Shown here piece by piece: positions 49,973 to 57,578 of a DNA stretch of 64,000 nt. Every line of letters starts with the position of its first letter. The first letter of the stretch is position 1. The stretch comes from Streptomyces hyaluromycini (lineage in GTDB: Bacteria; Actinomycetota; Actinomycetes; Streptomycetales; Streptomycetaceae). The translations under genes were made by a program, and so were the position numbers. The stretch spans positions 186,001 to 250,000 of the forward strand of contig NZ_BCFL01000018.1 in assembly GCF_002217755.1 (NCBI RefSeq), in the 5' to 3' direction. The notes below the pieces were generated by a model. It was not told the origin of the DNA, did not search any database, and saw only the letters and a list, made by a program, of their open reading frames with translations.

Positions 49973-52462
49973 GTGATCCGTTACGACGCCCTGGACGCGC
50001 TGCCCGTGCGGCAGGCCCTGCCCGGTCTGCGCGACGCCCTGGAGGGACACGGCACCGCCGTCCTCGTGGCACCGCCCGGCACCGGCAAGACGACGCTGGT
50101 GCCGCTGGCGCTGGCCGGGCTGCTGGGCGAGGGGTCCGCGCGGCGGGTGGTGGTGGCCGAGCCGCGCCGGATCGCCGCCCGCGCGGCGGCCCGCCGGATG
50201 GCCTGGCTGCTCGGCGAGCAGGTCGGGCGGAGCGTCGGCTACACCGTGCGCGGCGAACGGGTCGTGGGACGGCACGCGCGCGTGGAGGTCGTCACGACCG
50301 GTGTGCTGTTGCAGCGTCTGCAACGCGACCAGGAACTGTCCGGCGTGGACGTCGTGATCCTCGACGAGTGCCACGAACGCCATCTGGACGCGGACACGGT
50401 GGCGGCCTTCCTCTGGGACGTACGGGAGACCCTGCGGCCGGAGCTGCGCCTGGTGGCCGCGTCCGCGACGACGGACGCGCAGGGGTGGGCGCGGCTGCTG
50501 GGCGGAGCGCCGGTGGTCGAGGCGGCCGGTGTCTCGTACCCCGTGGAGACGGTGTGGGCGCCGCCGCCGCGTCCGGTACGGCCGCCGCACGGGATGCGCG
50601 TCGACCCGGCGCTGCTGGCGCACGTGGTCTCGGTGGTGCGGCGGGCCCTGGCCGAGCGGGAGGGGGACGTGCTGTGCTTCCTGCCGGGCGTGGGCGAGAT
50701 CGCGCGCGTGGCCGGCCGGCTGGGCGAGATCGGGGACGGCATCGGGGCCGTGGAGGTGCTCCAGGTGCACGGCAGGGCACCGGCCTCCGTGCAGGACGCG
50801 GTGCTGGCGCCCGGGGCCCGGCGCCGGGTGGTGCTCGCGACCGCGGTCGCCGAGTCCTCGCTCACCGTCCCCGGGGTACGGGTGGTCGTCGACGCGGGGC
50901 TCGCCCGGGAGCCGCGGGTGGACCACGCGCGCGGACTGAGCGCGCTGGCGACGGTACGGGCGTCCCGCGCGGCCGGGCGGCAGCGGGCGGGGCGGGCCGG
51001 GCGTGAGGCGCCGGGGGCGGTGTACCGCTGCTGGTCCGAGGCCGAGGACACCCGGCTGACGGCCTTTCCGGCCCCGGAGATCAGGGTGGCCGACCTGACC
51101 GCGTTCGCCCTCCAGGCGGCCTGCTGGGGCGATCCGGGGGCCTCGGGGCTGGCGCTGCTGGACCCGCCGCCGGCCGGGGCGATGGCGGCGGCGCGGGAGG
51201 TGCTGACGGCGATCGGCGCGGTCGACTCCGCCGGACGGGCGACGGAACGCGGGGCGCGGCTGGCCCGGCTGGGGGTGCATCCACGGCTGGGGCGGGCGCT
51301 GCTGGACACCCCGGGCGGGGGTGCCGAGGTGGTCGCGCTGCTGAGCGAGGAGGCTCCGCGGGAGTACGGGGACGACCTGGCGGCCGCGCTGCGCGCCGCC
51401 CGGCGGGGCGGGGACGCCTATGCCGGGCGCTGGCTCGCGGAGGTGCGGCGGCTGAAGGCGGACGGCGAGGGTGCGTCGGCGTCCGGCGTGGACGACCGCA
51501 CCGTGGGACGCGTCGCCGCCCTCGCCTTCCCCGAGCGGGTCGCCAGGGCCGACGGAGGGTCGTACCTCATGGCCTCCGGTACCCGGGCCGAGCTCGGTGA
51601 CGGCAGCCCGTTGCGCGGTGCGCCGTGGATCGCCGTGGCCGTCGCGGACCGTCCCGTCGGCAGCGGACACGCGCGCGTGCGGCTCGCCGCGGTGGTGGAC
51701 GAGGACACGGCCAGGGCGGCGGCCGCGTCGCTGTACGCGGAGGACCAGGAGGTCCGCTGGGCCGACGGGGACGTCGTCGCGCGGCGGGTGGAGCGGCTCG
51801 GGGCGATCGAGCTCGCGGTGCGGCCGTTGCGGGACGCCGACCCGGCCCTCGTCCGCGATGCGCTGCTCGACGGGCTGCGGCGCGAAGGGCTCGGCCTGTT
51901 GCGGTGGACTCCCGACGCCGCCGTGCTGCGGCAGCGGCTCGCCTTCCTCCGGCTGCACCTCGGCGAGCCCTGGCCGGATGTGTCCGACGACGCGCTGCAC
52001 GCGCGCGTGGACGAATGGCTGGAGCCGGAGCTCGGCCGGGCCCGGCGGCGGGCCGATCTCGGGCGGATCGACGCCGGGGAGGCGCTGCGGCGGCTGCTGC
52101 CGTGGGCCGGCGGGGAGGCGGGCCGGCTGGACGAGCTGGCGCCGGAGCGGATCCCCGTGCCGAGTGGGTCGCGGATCCGGGTCGACTACGGGAATTCCGA
52201 ACAGCCGGTGCTCGCCGTGAAGTTGCAGGAGATGTTCGGGTTGCAGGAGTCGCCCGCGGTGGCCGGGGTGCCGGTGCTGGTGCATCTGCTGTCGCCGGCC
52301 GGGCGGCCCGCCGCGGTCACGGCCGACCTCGCCTCGTTCTGGAGGGACGGGTACAAGGGCGTACGGGCCGAGCTGCGCGGGCGGTATCCGAAGCATCCCT
52401 GGCCCGAGGATCCCGCCACGGCCGAGCCCACCCGGCACACCAACGCGCGGCTCAGACGCTGA
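49973..52462 (+). CDS. hrpB: ATP-dependent helicase HrpB
   Basis: An 829-residue DExH-box helicase. Walker A is APPGTGKTT (residues 33-41), motif II is DECHERH (131-137), SAT motif III is AASATTDA, and motif VI is RQRAGRAGREAPG. The C-terminal HrpB domain ends in RYPKHPWPEDPATAEPT, the family's hallmark tail. It belongs to the RNA/DNA helicase family of E. coli HrpB, whose cellular role is not well known. The GTG start follows AGGGGC. Its last 11 bases overlap the convergent DUF3068 gene. Confidence 0.95.
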   Translation: MIRYDALDALPVRQALPGLRDALEGHGTAVLVAPPGTGKTTLVPLALAGLLGEGSARRVVVAEPRRIAARAAARRMAWLLGEQVGRSVGYTVRGERVVGRHARVEVVTTGVLLQRLQRDQELSGVDVVILDECHERHLDADTVAAFLWDVRETLRPELRLVAASATTDAQGWARLLGGAPVVEAAGVSYPVETVWAPPPRPVRPPHGMRVDPALLAHVVSVVRRALAEREGDVLCFLPGVGEIARVAGRLGEIGDGIGAVEVLQVHGRAPASVQDAVLAPGARRRVVLATAVAESSLTVPGVRVVVDAGLAREPRVDHARGLSALATVRASRAAGRQRAGRAGREAPGAVYRCWSEAEDTRLTAFPAPEIRVADLTAFALQAACWGDPGASGLALLDPPPAGAMAAAREVLTAIGAVDSAGRATERGARLARLGVHPRLGRALLDTPGGGAEVVALLSEEAPREYGDDLAAALRAARRGGDAYAGRWLAEVRRLKADGEGASASGVDDRTVGRVAALAFPERVARADGGSYLMASGTRAELGDGSPLRGAPWIAVAVADRPVGSGHARVRLAAVVDEDTARAAAASLYAEDQEVRWADGDVVARRVERLGAIELAVRPLRDADPALVRDALLDGLRREGLGLLRWTPDAAVLRQRLAFLRLHLGEPWPDVSDDALHARVDEWLEPELGRARRRADLGRIDAGEALRRLLPWAGGEAGRLDELAPERIPVPSGSRIRVDYGNSEQPVLAVKLQEMFGLQESPAVAGVPVLVHLLSPAGRPAAVTADLASFWRDGYKGVRAELRGRYPKHPWPEDPATAEPTRHTNARLRR

Positions 52463-53444
52463 CCGGCTCCGGCACCGAGGAGTCCACCTGCTCCGGATCG
52501 GCCGGGCGGCGGCTGCGGGCCTCCAGGTAGAGGGAGAGGGCGAGCAGCGCGATGCCGAGGGACAGGAACCCCCAGGGGAGGTAGGAGGTCAGCATCAGGA
52601 CGAGGGTGCGGTTGTGCTTGACCAGGGCGACCGTGCTCTCGATGTAGTCCTCGCGCATCTTCACGTCGCCGGCGAACGCCGTCACCTTGGCGCGGCCGCC
52701 CAGCAGAGTGCCGCCGCGCAGCTCCTCCTTGTGGATCTCCTCGCCGTAGACGGGCGCCCCGGTGGCCGGCTCGACCCAGAACCTGCGGACCGTGGTGTAC
52801 CAGCGGGTGGTGCCGGTCTTGGCGACGGACTCGGCGGTGATGCCCTGCACCGGCAGCTTCTTGGGCATCGGGACCTTGGTCCAGGGGATGGTCTGCTCGA
52901 AGTAGTAGACCTTGACGCCCCGGAAGGTCTGCGTCCCCTTGTAGTGGATGGGGTTGGTGGTGCGGGTCTGCGCGTCGAAGTACTCGTAGTCCCGCTTCTC
53001 GGTCAGGAACGGGAACTTGAACTCGATGCCGTCCCGTGCCACCGGGTCGCCGTCGACCATCTCGCCGGTGGCGTGCACGGGTTCCTGGCTGTGGGCGTCG
53101 AAGATGTAGCGCTCGGGGATCTCGGAGACCATCTTGCCGTCGGGTCCCTGGACGTAGGACAGGCCGTCCCAGACGACGACGTCCCGGCCCGCCGTCTTCT
53201 CGATCCTCTTCGCGGCCGCCACGTTGCCCTTGAGGGTCTGCACGATGGTGACCTGGGGGACCTTCTTCGCCGTCATGGTGCCGTAGTCGAGGAGCGTGGC
53301 GTTCTTCGCCACCAGGACCATGTCCTGGTACTGGTTCGCCGGGATCTTGGCGAGCCGCGGGAAGGCGTACCAGCGCAGCAGCGGGGACAGCGCCGCGAAG
53401 AACACGGCACAGGCGAGCAGGACCAGACTGGCCTTGCGGCGCAT
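52452..53444 (-). CDS. DUF3068 (PorA-like) membrane-anchored protein
   Basis: A 330-residue protein with an N-terminal transmembrane helix (ASLVLLACAVFFAALSPLLRW) and a C-terminal one (YLPWGFLSLGIALLALSLYL). Between lies a large extracytoplasmic domain with the family segments KNATLLDYGTMTAKKVPQVT, WDGLSYVQGPDGKMVSEIPERYIFDAHS and PVYGEEIHKEELR. Function unknown; members are found across Actinobacteria. It overlaps hrpB tail to tail by 11 bp. A small secreted or membrane peptide gene lies 21 bp upstream and could be in the same operon. Confidence 0.9.
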   Translation of the reverse strand: MRRKASLVLLACAVFFAALSPLLRWYAFPRLAKIPANQYQDMVLVAKNATLLDYGTMTAKKVPQVTIVQTLKGNVAAAKRIEKTAGRDVVVWDGLSYVQGPDGKMVSEIPERYIFDAHSQEPVHATGEMVDGDPVARDGIEFKFPFLTEKRDYEYFDAQTRTTNPIHYKGTQTFRGVKVYYFEQTIPWTKVPMPKKLPVQGITAESVAKTGTTRWYTTVRRFWVEPATGAPVYGEEIHKEELRGGTLLGGRAKVTAFAGDVKMREDYIESTVALVKHNRTLVLMLTSYLPWGFLSLGIALLALSLYLEARSRRPADPEQVDSSVPEPVSV

Positions 53445-53465
53445 CTCGGCCTCCCGGGGCGGCGG

Positions 53466-53600
53466 TTACGGGTGGGACGGCACCGTGGTGAGCAGCGGCT
53501 TGGGGGACGTCTTTCCGTCCGGCGACCCCAGGGCGCTGATCGTCACGACCAGGACGACCGCGAGGACGAGACCGGTCGCGGCGGCGATCAGGGCACGCAT
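53466..53600 (-). CDS. SPW_0924-type small membrane protein, 44 residues
   Basis: ATG 53600 with GGGAGG 6-7 bases upstream opens a 44-residue frame. It reads MRALIAAATGLVLAVVLVVT, then ISALGSPDGKTSPKPLLTTV and PSHP. It has one N-terminal transmembrane helix or signal anchor and a short hydrophilic tail. The layout matches what I recall of the SPW_0924 family found beside DUF3068 genes in Streptomyces. Function unknown. Co-transcription with DUF3068 is likely. Confidence 0.85.
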   Translation of the reverse strand: MRALIAAATGLVLAVVLVVTISALGSPDGKTSPKPLLTTVPSHP

Positions 53601-53751
53601 GCGGGGCCTCCCTACGGCCGACGACTTCCTGATGGATCGTCAGGTCCGGGCACCGTAGCAACGGGAGGGTGAGATGAGAACAGGTCGTACGACGACGAGG
53701 GCGCCGTCCCGCGTCGGCGGGAGGGCGCCCTGGGCGTCGTACGACGGTGGA

Positions 53752-55509
53752 TCAGGAGGTGGCGGAAGCGCTCGGCGAGGCGGAGGCCGTGGCGGAAGCG
53801 GACGCGCTCGGCGAGGCGCTGGGCGACGGGCTCGACGAGGGGTCGGCCGCCGCGACCGTCAGCTCGACGGTGAGCGTGGCGCCGCCGGTGGTGGTGATGC
53901 GGAGCAGGAATGTGCCGGTGGTGTCGTCCGCGTACAGCTTGGGCAGCGTGAGCAGGCCGTTCGCGTCCGTCTGGAGGTCCGCGAGGGTGCGCACGGCGTT
54001 GCCGTTCGCATCCTTGAAGTACGGGCCCTTGTCGTTCTCACCGGTGTCGTCCGCCGACTTGACGAGGGTGGCGGTGGCGGCGACCTTGCCGGCGGCGGCG
54101 CCCTGGTAGGTGGCCTTCACCTGCACCTGGTCGGTGAACTCGCCGCCCGGGGTGCAGGTCGGCGCGGTGGTGTTGGCGAGCGCGAGGGTGTCGGCGGCGC
54201 GCGCGGTGACGGTCGCGTCGTAGTCGACGCCCTTGACCGTGCGGCCGACCACACTGGCGTGGACCGTGAAGTCGCCGGTCTTCTCGCCCGCCTGGAGCGC
54301 CGGGGCGACGGCGACGCCCTTGCTGTCGGTGACGACCGTGGCGACGGTCTCGCCGCCGGCGAAGGTCGCGTCCGTGTCCCCGACGATGGTGAAGCGGACC
54401 CGGATCTTGGCGACGATCCGGCCGGCCTTTGTCTCCGCGCGCGTGCTGATCTGCTTGTCGAACGCGCCGCCGGCCATCGCCGTGAGCGTGGCGGTGCCCG
54501 CGGCCTCCAGGTGGTCCACGGTGTCGGTGGCCGTGGGCGGCAGGGTGGGCGTGCTCGGGGGGCTCGGCGTGGGCTCGTCGGGCTTGGGCGTGGTCTTGGT
54601 CGGCTTCGTCGTGGAGCCGTCGGAACCATCGCCGGAACCGGAGCCGGTCGAGCCGTCGCTGCGGTGCGAGGGCAGGGTTCCCGTGCCGTTCGGGACCGAG
54701 TGGGTGCCCTTGCGGTAGAACTCGTACCAGGACATGACCAGGTTGAGGTAGGCCTGCGAGTTGTTGTAGCTGAGGATCGCGCTGTTCATGTCGGCCTGGA
54801 CGGACAGGTCCCAGCCGTAGCGGCACAGGTAGTGGCCGGCGGCGAGCGCCGCGTCGTAGACGTTGTTGGGGTCCTTGACGCCGTCGCCGTTGCCGTCGCG
54901 GCCCGCCCATGCCCAGGTCGAGGGGATGAACTGCATGGGGCCGACGGCCTGGTCGTACTGGCTGTTGCCGTCGTACTTGCCGCCGTCGGTGTCCTGGATG
55001 AGCGCGAAGCCGTTGCCGTCGAGCTCGGGGCCGAGAATCCGGTGCAGGGTGTTGCCCTCGGCGTCGACATCGCCGCCGCGGGCCTGGCCGGACTCGACCT
55101 TGCCGATGGCCGCGAGCAGCTGCCAGGGCAGGTTGCAGCCGGGCTTGGAAGCGCGCAGCTCCGCCTCGGCCTTCTTGTAGGCGTCGAGGACGGTGGCGGG
55201 TATGCCGGCCTCGGCCGCGCCCCGGCTGACGGCGGTGCCGATGCTCGACGAGGGGGCCGTGGGGCTCGCGCTGGGGTTCGGGCTGTTGAGCGGCGGCAGG
55301 TCCGTGTAGTACGGCGAGTTGCCGGTGGCGCCGTCGGCCGCCCCGGCGCCGTCGGGCGCGGAGGTGCTGGCGCCGGCGTTGGCCTGTCTGCCCGTGTCTC
55401 CGGTGGTGGCGCCCGGAGCCTGGGAAGCGGACAGAGCCGCTACCGCCAACGCGGCCGCGGCGGTCGTCGCCGCTCCCTTGCGCAGCCGACTGCCGAATTG
55501 CGCCGCCAT
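53752..55509 (-). CDS. Secreted lytic transglycosylase with a large C-terminal beta-domain region
   Basis: A 585-residue protein. The signal peptide (RKGAATTAAAALAVAALSAS) is followed by a Ser/Pro/Ala-rich linker. Residues 95-290 form an MltB/SLT-like transglycosylase domain with catalytic Glu139 in LLAAIGKVESG and the later YDQAVGPMQFIPSTWAWAGRDGNGDG. A Ser/Thr/Pro linker (to about 350) leads to two Ig-like beta modules. The tail is a long Ser-Ala-Pro repeat (SPSPSASPSASASATASASP). It cuts the glycan backbone of peptidoglycan. ATG 55509 has AGGGGAGGGG 8 bases upstream. The Ig-like modules may bind cell-wall polymers. Confidence 0.9.
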   Translation of the reverse strand: MAAQFGSRLRKGAATTAAAALAVAALSASQAPGATTGDTGRQANAGASTSAPDGAGAADGATGNSPYYTDLPPLNSPNPSASPTAPSSSIGTAVSRGAAEAGIPATVLDAYKKAEAELRASKPGCNLPWQLLAAIGKVESGQARGGDVDAEGNTLHRILGPELDGNGFALIQDTDGGKYDGNSQYDQAVGPMQFIPSTWAWAGRDGNGDGVKDPNNVYDAALAAGHYLCRYGWDLSVQADMNSAILSYNNSQAYLNLVMSWYEFYRKGTHSVPNGTGTLPSHRSDGSTGSGSGDGSDGSTTKPTKTTPKPDEPTPSPPSTPTLPPTATDTVDHLEAAGTATLTAMAGGAFDKQISTRAETKAGRIVAKIRVRFTIVGDTDATFAGGETVATVVTDSKGVAVAPALQAGEKTGDFTVHASVVGRTVKGVDYDATVTARAADTLALANTTAPTCTPGGEFTDQVQVKATYQGAAAGKVAATATLVKSADDTGENDKGPYFKDANGNAVRTLADLQTDANGLLTLPKLYADDTTGTFLLRITTTGGATLTVELTVAAADPSSSPSPSASPSASASATASASPSASATS

Positions 55510-55822
55510 AAGGTGAACCCCTCCCCTGGACGCCTTCTGAGCGCCCGTCTCCGTCTGTCCGCTCGCCTCTGGTGTGACGGTCGACCCGGTGCTGTGGTTG
55601 CCCCCTGTTACCTCTTTCGCGTGGTGAGGTAGCGCATCCGGCCGTGCACGCCGGGGCGGCGACCCAGGCGACCCTACGACAACTTCCTTTCCACGGACAC
55701 CCGGCGGTGCCCGATTTTCACCAGTTGGCCATTCCCCGTTGAACGATGGTGGTGTCGCGGATACTTGCCGTACGCGATCACTTGTTCGGCGCTCCGGCCG
55801 ACGACTCTTCCAGGGGGCCCGG
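55510..55822. other. Divergent promoter region, no gene
   Basis: The 313 bp between the transglycosylase gene (leftward) and the DUF4184 gene (rightward) has no credible gene. A weak promoter for the rightward gene may be TTGAAC (55739) with GATACT 15 bases later. I looked for the ydaO/c-di-AMP riboswitch that precedes many Streptomyces cell-wall hydrolase genes and did not see it. Confidence 0.5.
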
Positions 55823-56662
55823 GTGCCGTTCACTCTCAGCCATGCCGCCGCCGTGCTGCCCGCCGTGCGGGGCGACGGGACCGGGCGCGGGCGGCTGGTC
55901 CCGGCGGTGCTCGTCGCGGGGTCCTTCGCGCCCGACCTCACCTACTACGCGGCGAGCGCGGTGCCGGACGCGATGGAGTTCGGCGGGTTCACGCACTCCT
56001 TCGCCGGTGTCCTCACCGTCGACGTGCTGTTCGCCTGGGCGCTGGTGGCGCTGTGGCTGCTGGTCCGGGAACCGGTGGTGGCCCTCGCGCCCCGGGCCCG
56101 GCAGGGTCGGGTGGCCGCGCTGCTGCGCTGCGGGGCGCCACGCGCGCGTGCGGGGCGCTCGGTGGCCGCGTGGTGGTACGTCTCGGCCGTGCTCGGCGGG
56201 CTCACGCACGTCGTCTGGGACGCGTTCACGCACCACAACCGCTGGGGGACACGACTGATCCCGGCCATCGGCCACAACCTCGCGGGCATTCCGCTGTACA
56301 CCCTGCTCCAGTACGGCAGTTCGGCGGTGGGCGCGGCCGTGCTCGCCGTGTTCGCGGTCCGCGCGGTACGGCGGGCGCCGACGGCGGAGCCGGTGGGCGT
56401 GCCGCTGCTGTCGGTACGGGACCGTTGCTGGGCCGGCGCCGCGATCGTCGGCTGTGCCCTGCTCGCGGCGGTGCGGCGGGCGGTGCGGTGGTGGGACTAC
56501 TGGGGGGCTACGGCGAAGCCCTGGGAGCTGCTCCCCACGGTGCTCTTCGGAGCGGGCGCGGGGCTGTTGCTCGGGGTGCTGGGGTATGCCGTGGCGGTCA
56601 GGGTGTGGCGTCCGGCTCCGGTGGCCGACGGCGTGCGGCCGAGTCCGTCGGCCGTTCGGTGA
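55823..56662 (+). CDS. DUF4184 family membrane protein
   Basis: A 279-residue integral membrane protein with about six helices. It begins VPFTLSHAAAVLPAVRGD with the family's conserved His. GSFAPDLTYYAA and FTHSFAGVLTVDVLFAWALV (Asp, then His-Ser) and LGGLTHVVWDAFTHHNRWG (His-x3-Asp-x3-His) hold metal-binding-like residues typical of membrane hydrolases. Function unknown. The GTG has AGGGGG upstream. Its 3' end overlaps the opposite hypothetical gene by 65 bp. Confidence 0.85.
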   Translation: MPFTLSHAAAVLPAVRGDGTGRGRLVPAVLVAGSFAPDLTYYAASAVPDAMEFGGFTHSFAGVLTVDVLFAWALVALWLLVREPVVALAPRARQGRVAALLRCGAPRARAGRSVAAWWYVSAVLGGLTHVVWDAFTHHNRWGTRLIPAIGHNLAGIPLYTLLQYGSSAVGAAVLAVFAVRAVRRAPTAEPVGVPLLSVRDRCWAGAAIVGCALLAAVRRAVRWWDYWGATAKPWELLPTVLFGAGAGLLLGVLGYAVAVRVWRPAPVADGVRPSPSAVR

Positions 56663-56963
56663 GGCTCGCCACGAACACGGTCATGGTCCGGGGGCGGCGG
56701 GGGCCGGGGAACGCGGTGAAGAGCAGCGCGAGGTATCTGCGGGAGAGGTCGAGCCACTGGCGCAGGTCGGGGCGGGCGCGCAGCCTGCGCCGGAGGCGGG
56801 TGGCCGTCCGGCGCACGGTGACCGCGAGGTCGGTGGGGATGCGGGCGGAGCTGGCGCTGGCCGCTTGGGCCGGGGCCGACGGGGACGCCGTGACCTGAGC
56901 GGAGGCGGAGGCGGAACGGGCCTTGGCCGGGGGCCTGCTCTGGGGCGTCCGGCGGTGAACCAT
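56598..56963 (-). CDS. Hypothetical basic protein
   Basis: A 121-residue frame starting MVHRRTPQSRPPAKARSASA. It has a disordered Ala/Ser/Pro N-terminus and a plausible structured centre (RRTATRLRRRLRARPDLRQWLDLSRRYLALLFTAF). It is very basic. It overlaps the end of the DUF4184 gene, which weakens the call, but the centre reads like a real amphipathic helical domain. I do not recognise a family. Confidence 0.4.
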   Translation of the reverse strand: MVHRRTPQSRPPAKARSASASAQVTASPSAPAQAASASSARIPTDLAVTVRRTATRLRRRLRARPDLRQWLDLSRRYLALLFTAFPGPRRPRTMTVFVASLTERPTDSAARRRPPEPDATP

Positions 56964-57045
56964 ACGTATACCCATGGCCGCATCCTTGCCGGTGGCGGGG
57001 GCCGGGGCGTTCTGACGGGGTCCACGCGAGTGACGAGGCGTCGCC

Positions 57046-57406
57046 CCCCCCTTTTCCCCGCCGCCCCTCTCCTGTCTCCGCCGCCTCGTCTTCTTTCTCC
57101 GCCGCCTCGTCTTCTTCCGCCGCCGCCCCCTCTTCTCTTTCCGCCGCGACGGTGCTCAGCCGCGACGGTGGCTTCCGGCGGTGCCGAACCGGGCGCATCC
57201 CGTGGGTTCGGCACCGCCGGACAGCGCCGCTGTGGCTGCTCGCCGTTGCGGCGGAGAAAAGGGGGGCGGCGGAGAAAGGGGGGCGGCGCATGGGGAGAGG
57301 CAGGAGAGAAGGGAGGGCAGGAGAGAAGGGAGGGCGGGAGGGAAGGCGGGAGGGAGGGAAGGCGAGAGGGACGGCGGGAGGGAGGGAAGGCGGGAGGGAG
57401 GGTGGG
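57046..57406. repeat. Pyrimidine/purine giant imperfect palindrome with G-quadruplex runs
   Basis: A pyrimidine-rich tract (57046-57150) and a purine-rich tract (57246-57406) flank a central hairpin and are roughly complementary to each other. The purine tract contains GGGAGGGCGGGAGGG (57328-57342) and GGGAGGGAGGGTGGG (57392-57406), both textbook G-quadruplex motifs with one-base loops. It also has repeats of AAGGCGGGAGGGAGGG. It occupies most of the 615-bp gap after polA. No gene is credible inside. Confidence 0.85.
57175..57220. repeat. Perfect 15-bp inverted repeat at the centre of the tract
   Basis: CCGGCGGTGCCGAAC and GTTCGGCACCGCCGG are separated by 16 bases, which themselves contain CGGG...CCCG, so a very stable hairpin or cruciform can form. 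Confidence 0.9.
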
Positions 57407-57451
57407 AGCGCCGCCACCGAAAATCGGGCAGCGGCACCCTCCGCCGGTCTC

Positions 57452-57540
57452 CTTGAGCCGCGCCCCCTGTCGACCTCCGTTTGAGACGCCCCCCTGTCGG
57501 CCTCTGTTGAGACGCGCCCCCCTGTCGGCCTCGTGGGTCG
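57452..57540. repeat. About 28-bp tandem repeat downstream of polA
   Basis: Three degenerate copies of a unit like CCCCCTGTCGGCCTCTGTTG followed by AGACGCGC lie 40-127 bp past the polA stop codon. Confidence 0.7.
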
Positions 57541-57578
57541 GCTCGGCGCGCGTGTTCTGTCGGCTCCCGCCGGAGGCG

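Noticed and set aside
55510..55740. ydaO (c-di-AMP) riboswitch before the lytic transglycosylase
   Set aside because: Expected for this gene class in Streptomyces, but I could not find its conserved blocks.
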